In this document: positions 33,342 to 40,442 of the stretch, one piece after another | Numbering within the stretch: the stretch's first letter is position 1 | How the letters are laid out: each line of letters opens with the position of its first letter | Origin: JBHENW01 sp046261875 | Lineage (GTDB): Bacteria; Acidobacteriota; Thermoanaerobaculia; UBA5066; Gp7-AA6 | Direction: 5' to 3' | Length of the DNA: 49,682 nucleotides | NCBI GenBank assembly: GCA_046261875.1 | Contig: JBHENW010000159.1 | Location: forward strand, 1-49,682 | The notes under the pieces: model-generated | Databases searched by the model: none | What the model was told of the DNA's origin: nothing | The model's input: the letters and a program-made list of their open reading frames with translations, nothing else | Translations under genes and position numbers: made by a program

Positions 33342-34142
33342 GTGAAAGTCGCCACCTGGAACGTCAACGGGATCCGCGCCCGGCAGCTCGAGGTCGAGCA
33401 GTTCGTCGCGCAGAATCAGCCGGATGTCCTCTGTCTCCAGGAGATCAAGGCCTCGGCGGACCAGGTCCCCATGGCGCTCTGCGAGATGGAGGGGTACTGG
33501 TGCTACTGGCACGGCCACAAGGGGTACTCCGGCGTCGGGCTGCACCTGCGCAAGGAGTTCTTCCCCGAGAGGCCGGAGTTCCGGCATCCGGAGTTCGATC
33601 ACGAGACGCGCATCGTGACGGCGGAGGCCGGAGATCTCGTCCTGGCGTCCATCTACGTTCCCAACGGCGGCAAGGACTTCCCGGCGAAGATGCGATTCCT
33701 GGAATCTCTCGACCGGTACGTCGCGCAACTGCACGACGTCGGGCGGCGGGTCATCCTCTGCGGCGACCTGAACGTGGCCCGCACCGACCGCGACGTGCAT
33801 CCGCGGGAGCGCAAGCCCGGGCTGATCGGCCAGCGGCCCGAGGAGCGTGAGCTGATCGAGCGCATCATCGGGCGGGGGCTCGTGGACCTCGGTCGCGCGC
33901 TCGACCCGGACAACGAGGGACTCTTCACCTGGTGGGCCCCGTGGCGCAACATGCGGCAGCGCAACATCGGCTGGCGCCTGGACTACGTCATGGCGAGCGA
34001 TCCGATCGCGCGGCGCGCGACGAGCTGCCCCGTGCTCGCGCAGGTGGGTACGAGCGACCACGCGCCGGTCCTCGCGCTCTTCGGCAACGGCGCGCAGCCC
34101 GAGAGCTCCGGCGGGCCCCCGGTTTCGGGCGCGACGGGCTGA
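33342..34142 (+). CDS. xth: Exodeoxyribonuclease III
   Basis: This 266-residue enzyme has MKVATWNVNGIRARQ, VLCLQEIKAS (metal Glu), SGVGLHLRKEF, ILCGDLNVARTDRDVHP, WRLDYVMAS and GTSDHAPVLALF, the complete ExoIII/Ape1 catalytic set. It cleaves DNA at abasic sites and removes 3' blocks in base excision repair. It starts with GTG 33342. The stop overlaps the ATG of the DCC gene (TGATG), making it the first of four overlapping genes. Confidence 0.94.
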   Translation: MKVATWNVNGIRARQLEVEQFVAQNQPDVLCLQEIKASADQVPMALCEMEGYWCYWHGHKGYSGVGLHLRKEFFPERPEFRHPEFDHETRIVTAEAGDLVLASIYVPNGGKDFPAKMRFLESLDRYVAQLHDVGRRVILCGDLNVARTDRDVHPRERKPGLIGQRPEERELIERIIGRGLVDLGRALDPDNEGLFTWWAPWRNMRQRNIGWRLDYVMASDPIARRATSCPVLAQVGTSDHAPVLALFGNGAQPESSGGPPVSGATG

Positions 34143-34630
34143 TGGACGCGATGGCGAAGGCGAAGGCGACCGGCAACGCTTCGCCGGAATCGCCGCCGCG
34201 TGGCGGAGCGATCCTGCTCTACGACGGCGTCTGCGGTCTCTGCAACCGGCTGGTCCGCTTCCTGATCGCCCGGGACCGGCGCGGCCGCCTGCGCTTCGCT
34301 CCACTGCAGAGCGGTTTCGCCGCGCGCGCCCTGGCGCGGCACGGCCGGGACGCCGCCCGTCTGGATACGGTGTACCTGATCACGCGGCCGGGGACCTCCT
34401 CCGAGCGGGTCCTCTCGAAATCCCGCGCCGTGCTCGGGGCGCTGGAGGAGCTCGGCGGGTCCTGGCGGCCGGTCGGAATTCTGCTGCGCGTCGTCCCCCC
34501 GATCCTCCGGGACGCGCTCTACGGACTCGTCGCGCAGGTCCGGTACCGCGTCTTCGGCCGCAGCGATCGGTGCGTCCTGCCGCCTGCCGAAGATCGTGCG
34601 CGCTTCCTCGACGTCGGCCAGGGCGCGTGA
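34142..34630 (+). CDS. DCC family thiol-disulfide oxidoreductase-like protein
   Basis: This 162-residue protein has LLYDGVCGLCNRLVRFLIAR with the CxxC pair Cys31 and Cys34, then FAPLQSGFAARALARHG and SKSRAVLGALEELGGSW, as in DUF393/DCC proteins. The family has a thioredoxin-like fold of unknown partner. It overlaps the exonuclease III stop by one base and its own stop overlaps the GTG of the dehydratase gene, so translation is likely coupled. Confidence 0.9.
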   Translation: MDAMAKAKATGNASPESPPRGGAILLYDGVCGLCNRLVRFLIARDRRGRLRFAPLQSGFAARALARHGRDAARLDTVYLITRPGTSSERVLSKSRAVLGALEELGGSWRPVGILLRVVPPILRDALYGLVAQVRYRVFGRSDRCVLPPAEDRARFLDVGQGA

Positions 34631-35580
34631 TCCCGCTTTCCGCGATCCGCGAGGCGGCGGCCCGAATAGCGGGCAAGACGCACCGCACCCCCCTGCTCTC
34701 CTCGCGCTCGATCGGCGAGCGCGCCGGGGTCCGCCTCTTTCTCAAGTGCGAAAGCCTGCAGCGGACCGGCTCCTTCAAGCCGCGCGGAGCGTTGAACAAG
34801 ATCCTGTCCCTGACGCCCGAGGAGCGGGCGCGGGGGCTCGTGACCGTCTCGGCCGGGAACCATGCCCAGGCCGTCGCCTGGGCGGCCCGCATCGCGCGAG
34901 CCACGGCGACAGTCGTGATGCCGGAGGATGCGCCGCGGTCGAAGCTCGACGCCGTGCGCGGCTACGGCGCGGAAGTGATCCTCCATCCCGACCGGGACAC
35001 GCTCTTCGACCGGTTGAACGCGGTCCGCGAGGAGCGCGGCCTCACCTTCGTGCACCCCTTTGACGACCCGGCCATCCTCGCTGGGGCCGGGACGGCCGGC
35101 CTCGAGATCCTGGAGGACCTCCCGGACGCCGACGTCGTCCTCGTCCCGGTCGGCGGCGGGGGGCTTCTGGGGGGCATCGCGTCGGCGGTGAAGCAGGTCC
35201 GCCCCGCGGCGCGGGTCATCGCCGTCGAGCTCGAGGCCGGACCCGGGCTCGGTCCCGCGCTCGCGGCGGGTCGTCCTGTGAAAGTGAGCCGGCCGCCGGA
35301 CACGCTGGCCGACGGCATGACGCCGCCCTTCGTCGGTGCGTTGCCTCTCGCGATCGCGCGCGAGGCCGTCCGCGACGTGCTGACGGTCTCCGAAGCGGAG
35401 ATCATCGAGGGAATGCGATGGCTGATGACGCGCGCGAAGCTCTACGTCGAGGGATCGGGGGCGGCGACGGTCGCCGCGCTGCTCGCGGGAAAGGTCCCGG
35501 GACTTGCGCCGGAGAGCCGCGTCGTGGCGGTCGTGTCTGGAGGCAACCTGGACCTGGACCGGGTCCCGCGGTGGAGCTGA
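34627..35580 (+). CDS. PLP-dependent threonine/serine dehydratase family enzyme
   Basis: This 317-residue enzyme has LKCESLQRTGSFKPRGALNK with PLP lysine Lys51, VTVSAGNHAQAVAWAARIA, VPVGGGGLLGGIASAVKQ for phosphate binding, and VVAVVSGGNLDLDRV. The short length without an ACT domain fits the catabolic TdcB, serine racemase or L-serine dehydratase group. It deaminates Thr or Ser to a keto acid, or racemises Ser. It starts with GTG 34627 overlapping the DCC stop, and overlaps the next gene by 10 bp. Confidence 0.9.
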   Translation: MIPLSAIREAAARIAGKTHRTPLLSSRSIGERAGVRLFLKCESLQRTGSFKPRGALNKILSLTPEERARGLVTVSAGNHAQAVAWAARIARATATVVMPEDAPRSKLDAVRGYGAEVILHPDRDTLFDRLNAVREERGLTFVHPFDDPAILAGAGTAGLEILEDLPDADVVLVPVGGGGLLGGIASAVKQVRPAARVIAVELEAGPGLGPALAAGRPVKVSRPPDTLADGMTPPFVGALPLAIAREAVRDVLTVSEAEIIEGMRWLMTRAKLYVEGSGAATVAALLAGKVPGLAPESRVVAVVSGGNLDLDRVPRWS

Positions 35581-36284
35581 CCTCGCGCTCCGGTTCGCGG
35601 AGGCGCCGGGTCCTCTTCGTGGGAAACAGCCTCACCTACTGGAACGAGATGCCGTGGCTGCTCGAGCAGATCGCCGGCGACGCCCCGGGCCTCGCCGCGG
35701 ACTTCGTCGGAGGGGGCGGCATGACGCTCCGCCAGCACTGGGACGGCGGCCGCGCGTTGCGCGCGATCCGTCAGGGGCGGTGGGATTACGTCGCCCTGCA
35801 GGGCCAGAGCACCGAGCCTCGGACGGCGCCCCACCGTTTCGCGCGTTACGCACGGATGTTCGACGAGGAGATCCGCCGGCGCGGCGCGAAGACGATCTTC
35901 TTCGTGGCGTGGGCGCCGAAAGGGGAGCCACAGGCTCCCATCACGGAGCGGTATCTGGCGGTCGCGCGTGAGACCGGGGCGCTCGCCGCGCGCGTGGACG
36001 TCGCATGGCAAGACCTCCGCAAGCGCGGGTTCGCCCTATACGACGGAAGCGGGCTGCATCCGAGCTTCGCCGGCTCGTATCTTTCCGCGTGCGTCTTTTA
36101 TGGCGCGTTCACGGGGAAGACGCCCGTCGGGCGGCGGCACCGCTTCGAGGTCGATTTCGAGATCGACGACGAATACCGCGCCGACCTCGAGTCGAACCGG
36201 TTGAGCGCGGCCGACGCGCTTCAGATCCAGAAAGCCGCGTGGGAGGCGGTCCGCGGCGCGAAGTCGGGGGACGAGCGGCCCTGA
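35571..36284 (+). CDS. SGNH-hydrolase-type esterase family protein
   Basis: This 237-residue protein has RVLFVGNSLTYWNEMPWL (nucleophile Ser20 in a GNSLT block), DYVALQGQST (oxyanion Asn or Gln region) and YDGSGLHPSFAGSYLSACVF (Asp158 and His163), the SGNH triad. Members hydrolyse esters of sugars, lipids or other compounds. No signal peptide is visible. The GTG start 35571 overlaps the dehydratase gene by 10 bp, ending a four-gene overlapping operon. Confidence 0.82.
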   Translation: MELTSRSGSRRRRVLFVGNSLTYWNEMPWLLEQIAGDAPGLAADFVGGGGMTLRQHWDGGRALRAIRQGRWDYVALQGQSTEPRTAPHRFARYARMFDEEIRRRGAKTIFFVAWAPKGEPQAPITERYLAVARETGALAARVDVAWQDLRKRGFALYDGSGLHPSFAGSYLSACVFYGAFTGKTPVGRRHRFEVDFEIDDEYRADLESNRLSAADALQIQKAAWEAVRGAKSGDERP

Positions 36285-36293
36285 GGCGACCGC

Positions 36294-36719
36294 TTACCGA
36301 TCCGCTCTTCTCGGAGCGGTCCCCGTCGGCGGGAGGTTCTCGGCGCGATCCGCTTCCGGCGGTGCCTGGATCTCGGTGCGCTGCCGGGCCAGGCGCCTCT
36401 GCTCATAGCGCTCGAAGTTGCGATGGGCGGTCAGCGCCGCGCGGCAGATGGCGACCGAGACCATCGGCGAGCGGTACTCGCCGACCATGACGTAGCGGTC
36501 CGTCCCCGCAGGCCAGGGGCACAGCCACGCGATGTGATACCCCCAGTGGTCCTCTTCCACCTGCTGGCGCCAGCCCGGATGGATCTCGCGGAAACGCTTG
36601 ATGACACGCTCCGCGGTTTTCTTGTCCGAGGAGTACGCGGGAGTGTGAGCGGTCGGCGTGCGCCCGAAGAGCTCGCGTTCGAGCTGAAGGTCCAGCTGGC
36701 GGAAACCGGTGCGCTGCAT
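36294..36719 (-). CDS. Hypothetical protein
   Basis: From ATG 36719 this encodes 141 residues with FRQLDLQLERELFGR, VIKRFREIHPGWRQQVEEDH, WGYHIAWLCPWPAGTDRYVM and VGEYRSPMVSVAICRAALTA. The Trp, His and Cys content and lack of low complexity support a real gene. No family was recognised, although the LCPWPAG and AICRAALTA blocks recall small phage-type sandwich domains. It converges on the SGNH gene. Direct repeats upstream at 36731-36787 may control it. Confidence 0.62.
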   Translation of the reverse strand: MQRTGFRQLDLQLERELFGRTPTAHTPAYSSDKKTAERVIKRFREIHPGWRQQVEEDHWGYHIAWLCPWPAGTDRYVMVGEYRSPMVSVAICRAALTAHRNFERYEQRRLARQRTEIQAPPEADRAENLPPTGTAPRRADR

Positions 36720-36880
36720 CCGATGGGTAAGTCTATTCAAGGGTCCGGCCCGGGGACAACCCCGCAGATTTGGCCTATTCAGGTCCCGCGGGAGAGAGCG
36801 AGGGACCAGGCGAGCGGTCGAGCCCTTTGGGCGAGCCGCAGCCGGTAGGTAAGCAGGTCCCGAGCGAGCGGAAGCGACGG
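36720..36880. repeat. Intergenic region with direct repeats and hairpins
   Basis: No gene is seen in these 160 bp. The words CTATTCAAGGGTCC (from 36731) and CTATTCAGGTCCC (from 36774) repeat with small changes. CGGGGACAACCCCG forms a hairpin between them, and GGTCCC and GGGACC form another. The rest is purine-rich with repeated GCGAGC words, as in the tail after 30876. On the minus strand the repeats read GAATAG-containing boxes about 15 and 55 bp before the ATG at 36719. Confidence 0.4.
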
Positions 36881-37200
36881 CTAGGAACGCGCGGCCTGGG
36901 GCTGCCCGCCGCCGCGGAACTTCTGTGTCGCGAACCCGACGATCATTCCGACGATTGCGCCGGGCAGCATGATCTCGAACCAGTAGTGCTTCCCCGTCTC
37001 GGAGGGCATCGCGGCGACCGCGAAGGCGAGGATCAGGCCGCCTCGTCATGCGGCTTCTTCTGCTCGGCTTGAGAGGGCACCACGGGCGCGGGGCCCTGCG
37101 GCGGCGCCACCCGGGCGACGAGCGTGTAGGGCGTCTGGGAGAGATCCGGCCGATCGGCGACGTCCCGCAGGTGCTCGAGGGTGTCGTCCGAGAGGAACAT
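36881..37200 (-). pseudogene. Ser/Thr-kinase-like start joined to a small membrane-protein tail
   Basis: ATG 37200 overlaps the sigma-factor stop. It encodes MFLSDDTLEHLRDVADRPDL, SQTPYTLVARV, which matches the first 30 residues of protein kinases that follow sigma factors in Acidobacteriota. The sequence then changes to an unrelated Pro-rich stretch ending EQKKPHDEAA and a TGA at 37033-37035. One added G there would continue as LILAFAVAAMPSETGKHYWF, EIMLPGAIVGMIVGFATQ to a TAG at 36881, a membrane-protein tail. So a kinase gene appears to have lost its body and been joined to another gene. A 55-residue product could still be made. Confidence 0.55.
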
Positions 37201-37918
37201 CACCGAGTGCTCCTTCCGAGGAGCGACCGCGCTTCCTCCTGGAAGTCGGCTTCGCTCCCGGTCACAGCGCGCAGGTCCTCCAGGAGGATCCGCCGGAACT
37301 CGCGCCGCGCGAGCGCCAGCGCATTGGTCACCTGGTGACCGACATCGAGTGCTCGACAGGGACGTCGGCCTAGGTTCGCGCCGCGCGGCCCTCGTCGAGG
37401 TCGTACGACTCGAACAGGCGGAAGGCGGCGGCTCGCCCGCGCGAATCGAGCTCCGAACGGAGCCGCTCCACGGCGCCGGCGAAGAGGCTGCGCACCCACT
37501 CGCGCCGGAAGTACTCCTCCAGCCCGAGCGTCTCGGGCACGTCGTACCGACGCAGCTCCCCGTCGGCGGTCTCGAAGTCGAGCGGGAGCAGCGCTCCGCC
37601 GGGCGAACGCTTCTGCCGGGCGGCGAACTTGCGCTCGTTCTGGATGAACCCGTCGAGGCACGTCCGGAGGTACGTCCGAAAACGCGCGCGGGACGCGTCG
37701 TACCCCTCGAAAAATCCTTTCTCCATCGCGCGAACGAAGAAGCCCTGCGTCAGGTCGCGCGCGTTTTCCTCCGCCTCGTTCCACTTCAGCCGCAGGTACT
37801 TGTAGACCGGTTTCCAGTACGCCGCCACGATCGTCTCGAGGGCCCAGTCGCGCTCGCCCGGCTCCTCGCTCCGGACGGCGAGGACCGCGGAGCGCCGGGT
37901 CGTGGGGAAACCGGGCAC
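37200..37918 (-). pseudogene. ECF-like RNA polymerase sigma factor, disrupted
   Basis: From GTG 37918 it reads DWALETIVAAYWKPVYKYLR, AEENARDLTQGFFVRAMEKG, RARFRTYLRTCLDGFIQNER and FRLFESYDLDEGRAART, then TAG at 37370-37372. The region-4 helix-turn-helix continues with ADVPVEHSMSVT and, after a one-base loss near 37332, QVTNALALARREFRRILLED to the stop at 37200. This is the sigma family paired with Ser/Thr kinases in Acidobacteriota and Planctomycetes. The stop falls where a Tyr is expected and the shift lies in a CC run. If real, the truncated protein keeps region 2 but loses DNA recognition. Confidence 0.75.
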
Positions 37919-37922
37919 GGGC

Positions 37923-38549
37923 TTAAAGGAGATCGACCCGATATCGCGCGACCCGCGTCGCGTCGCAGAGCAGGTCCACCGTCGTCTGGGCGGTTCCGTA
38001 GGCCGGAAGGTCGTTGCCGAAACGAGCCACCGCGTGCGCGAGCTCGAAGCCGTCGGGGGAAGTCGCCGAGATCCGGAAAGCGACCTGACGCCCTTCGAAA
38101 GCGAAGGCGCAGTCGTTCTGGGCGCGGACGGTGAGCTGGACCATCGGTCCGGCCGCCCGGTGCGCTTCCACGTACGTCGGCGTCACGTCGAGCCGGAGGC
38201 ACCTCGCCGCGTCCCGCCGTTCCCCCTGCGGGGCAACCTCGGGCGGCGGTTCCGGGGCGGGCGCCCCCCGGGGAGGAGCCGGCTCGGAACGCTCCAGCGG
38301 CGGGATGGGTTTCACGAAGACCGCGGACGCTTCGAATCCGGCCGGCGGCGCAACCTCGGGGGAGGGCGTCGGATCCACCCTTGCGACCGGCGCATCTGCG
38401 GCGAGAGTCGGCGCCGATTCGGCTTCGGGATGCCCCGGCGAAGCCGGAGGAGGGCCGTGGCGGCCGGCCTCGTATGCCAGAATCGCGGCGACGAGGACCG
38501 CGGTGGCGGCGAGGACTGCTCCGGCTCGAGCGGGGCCTTTCTCCGACAC
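37923..38549 (-). CDS. Membrane-anchored protein with Pro-rich linker
   Basis: From GTG 38549 this encodes 208 residues: an N-terminal membrane segment (AGAVLAATAVLVAAILAYEA), about 85 residues rich in Pro, Ala and Glu, and a C-terminal domain with MVQLTVRAQNDCAFAFEGRQ, VAFRISATSPDGFELAHAVA and TAQTTVDLLCDATRVARY. That domain has a beta-sandwich look and two or three Cys that could form a disulfide. No family was recognised. It lies 4 bp upstream of the sigma-factor gene, and its start is 36 bp from the divergent NTF2-like gene. Confidence 0.65.
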   Translation of the reverse strand: MSEKGPARAGAVLAATAVLVAAILAYEAGRHGPPPASPGHPEAESAPTLAADAPVARVDPTPSPEVAPPAGFEASAVFVKPIPPLERSEPAPPRGAPAPEPPPEVAPQGERRDAARCLRLDVTPTYVEAHRAAGPMVQLTVRAQNDCAFAFEGRQVAFRISATSPDGFELAHAVARFGNDLPAYGTAQTTVDLLCDATRVARYRVDLL

Positions 38550-38585
38550 GGTTGTGAATCCATTAGAACAGATCGGCGTCCGGGT

Positions 38586-39008
38586 TTGAGCAACTCCGAA
38601 GCGGAAGTGGCGGCCGCCAACGGCGCCTTCTACCGGGCGCTCGCTTCGCGCCTGTTGCGGCAGATGGAAGAAGTCTGGCAGCAGGACGAGACCGTCAGCT
38701 GCATCCATCCGGGCTGGCATCGCCTCGAGGGCTGGCCCGAGGTCCGGAGGTCCTGGGAGGCGATTTTCGCGAGCTCCCGCCCGTGGACGGTCTCCTGCGA
38801 GGAGGTCCGGGTCCGACTCGCCGGCGACTTCGCTTCCGTCACCTGTGTCGAGGTCATCGTTCCCTTCGGCGGAAAAGGGAGCGACTCCGCGGCTCGGATG
38901 CAGGCGACGAACCTCTTCGCGCGCCGGGGAGGGCGGTGGAAGATGATCCACCACCACGCCTCGGCGTATCGGGCGGACGCCGGCTCGACGGAAGAGCCGG
39001 TCAACTGA
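38586..39008 (+). CDS. SnoaL/NTF2-like family protein
   Basis: The 140 residues from TTG 38586 follow the NTF2-like fold: ANGAFYRALASRLLRQMEEV, WQQDETVSCIHPGWHRLEGW, EVRRSWEAIFASSRPWTVSC, and MQATNLFARRGGRWKMIHHH at the end. The IHPGW and final IHHHAS blocks are typical of the DUF4440/SnoaL-3 type. Such proteins are small ligand-binding domains or stress-related proteins. The start codon is rare and no strong ribosome site is visible. Confidence 0.8.
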   Translation: MSNSEAEVAAANGAFYRALASRLLRQMEEVWQQDETVSCIHPGWHRLEGWPEVRRSWEAIFASSRPWTVSCEEVRVRLAGDFASVTCVEVIVPFGGKGSDSAARMQATNLFARRGGRWKMIHHHASAYRADAGSTEEPVN

Positions 39009-39023
39009 CAAGCGCCCAGCCGG

Positions 39024-40364
39024 CTAGGGGCGGGCGCCCTTCCGCGCGAGATCCGAGGGGAGCCGCGGCGAAGCGAGGAGCTTCCTGAACTCGTCCCAGC
39101 GCCTGCGCGGGTTCTCCGGCGTCCCGCCGACCGCCTCGATGTGCTCCCGCACCATGTCCTGGCCGAGCGTGTAGTTGATGACGTAGCTGCGGTACTGGTC
39201 CGTGAAACGCACCCTCTGCTCCGCGCGCGCTTTCGGCCAGAGCCCGTAGCGGGCGATCCAGTCGGCCATGGCCGGGCCGTCGAGCCTTCCGTCGAGATAG
39301 CGGCGTCCCGCCTCGCTCGCCGCGTGGCTCAGCCGGTCCACGAGCTCCTGGACCCGCGCGTACTTCTCCGCCAGGGCCGGGTCGAGGCCCGCCAGCGGGT
39401 AGAGCTTTTCCTTCTCGAAAGCGACCCGTTGGTCTCCGGGAAACGCGACGTCGATGCCGAAGTTGGCGCTCCCTTCCGCAATGAGCGATTGCGGCGAGAA
39501 GAGGGGATAGACGGAGAACTCGACCCATCCGCGGTCGCGCACGAGGTGCTTCTCCAGCAGGACGTTGTACACGTGGTGTCCCGGGTACCCCTCGTGGCAG
39601 GCGAGATCGATCGCGCGGTCGATCGAGATCGGGAGGTCCGTGTTCACCTGGATGACGCTCCGGTAGCCGCCCTGGTACCAGTTGTAGGCGCTCCACGTCT
39701 TCCCGGTGACGTATTCGACGGTGAAGGCCTCGCCCGGCGGAAGCTCGATCTCCTTCAGCGTCCTTTCCCGGCAGGCCGCGATCGCCGCGTCGAAGACGGC
39801 GTCGAGCCGTTCTCGCGGGATGAGCACCCGGTTGCGGAAGGCTTCGTACCGGTCGATGAGCGGCCCGCTGCCCGGGAGCTCCTTCTCGAGTTCCGCCTGG
39901 AGCTCCAGGAAGTACTCCTCCCCGTGCGCGGGCGCGACCGCGTCGTAGAGCGCCCGGGACTCCTCGTCGAAGGAGAGCCGCGTGCCCGACAGCATTTCGA
40001 GCCGGGCCGTCACGGCCGCGAGCTGGCGCGTCATGTAGCGCCGCCGCAGCTCGTGCATCTCCTCTTTCTGGGCGGGCATCCCCTGCAGCTCGGACGCGAG
40101 CGCGTCTGCGTCCCGGCGCAGGTCCGACAGCGACCGCTTCGCAGCTTTCGCCTCTTTCCGCCATTCCGCCGGACCGTAGAAGGCGTCCACGAGATCCGCG
40201 TCGTGCTCTCCCGCCGCGAGGACGAGCTTCACGTACTTCTCGGCCGCGCCGTCCATGCGCTGCAGACTATTCGACGAATCGGGCGGAGCCGTCCCGGCCG
40301 GCGCGCAGCTCCATGCAGACGCCAGGGCGAGGGCCGCCGCTGCCGAGAGGACGGTTCGAAGCAT
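39024..40364 (-). CDS. DUF885 family lipoprotein, putative metallopeptidase
   Basis: This 446-residue protein starts at ATG 40364 with GGGAGG upstream and has a lipobox-like SAWSC (Cys20). The core of DUF885 proteins is present: CHEGYPGHHVYNVLLEKH (His257, Glu258, His263, His264), SLIAEGSANFGIDVAFPGD and YVTGKTWSAYNWYQGGYRSV upstream. The HExxxGHH pattern is a zincin-like metal site. Helical segments fill the first 200 residues. It probably acts as an envelope peptidase. It converges on the NTF2-like gene with 15 bp between stops, and the GreA-fusion gene is divergent. Confidence 0.88.
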   Translation of the reverse strand: MLRTVLSAAAALALASAWSCAPAGTAPPDSSNSLQRMDGAAEKYVKLVLAAGEHDADLVDAFYGPAEWRKEAKAAKRSLSDLRRDADALASELQGMPAQKEEMHELRRRYMTRQLAAVTARLEMLSGTRLSFDEESRALYDAVAPAHGEEYFLELQAELEKELPGSGPLIDRYEAFRNRVLIPRERLDAVFDAAIAACRERTLKEIELPPGEAFTVEYVTGKTWSAYNWYQGGYRSVIQVNTDLPISIDRAIDLACHEGYPGHHVYNVLLEKHLVRDRGWVEFSVYPLFSPQSLIAEGSANFGIDVAFPGDQRVAFEKEKLYPLAGLDPALAEKYARVQELVDRLSHAASEAGRRYLDGRLDGPAMADWIARYGLWPKARAEQRVRFTDQYRSYVINYTLGQDMVREHIEAVGGTPENPRRRWDEFRKLLASPRLPSDLARKGARP

Positions 40365-40442
40365 CACACCTCCCGCCGCGCCCGGCGGCGCGAAGGCGCA
40401 AGCTTACCCAAGCCGCCCGCCGCGCTCGGCTAACATCGCGAG

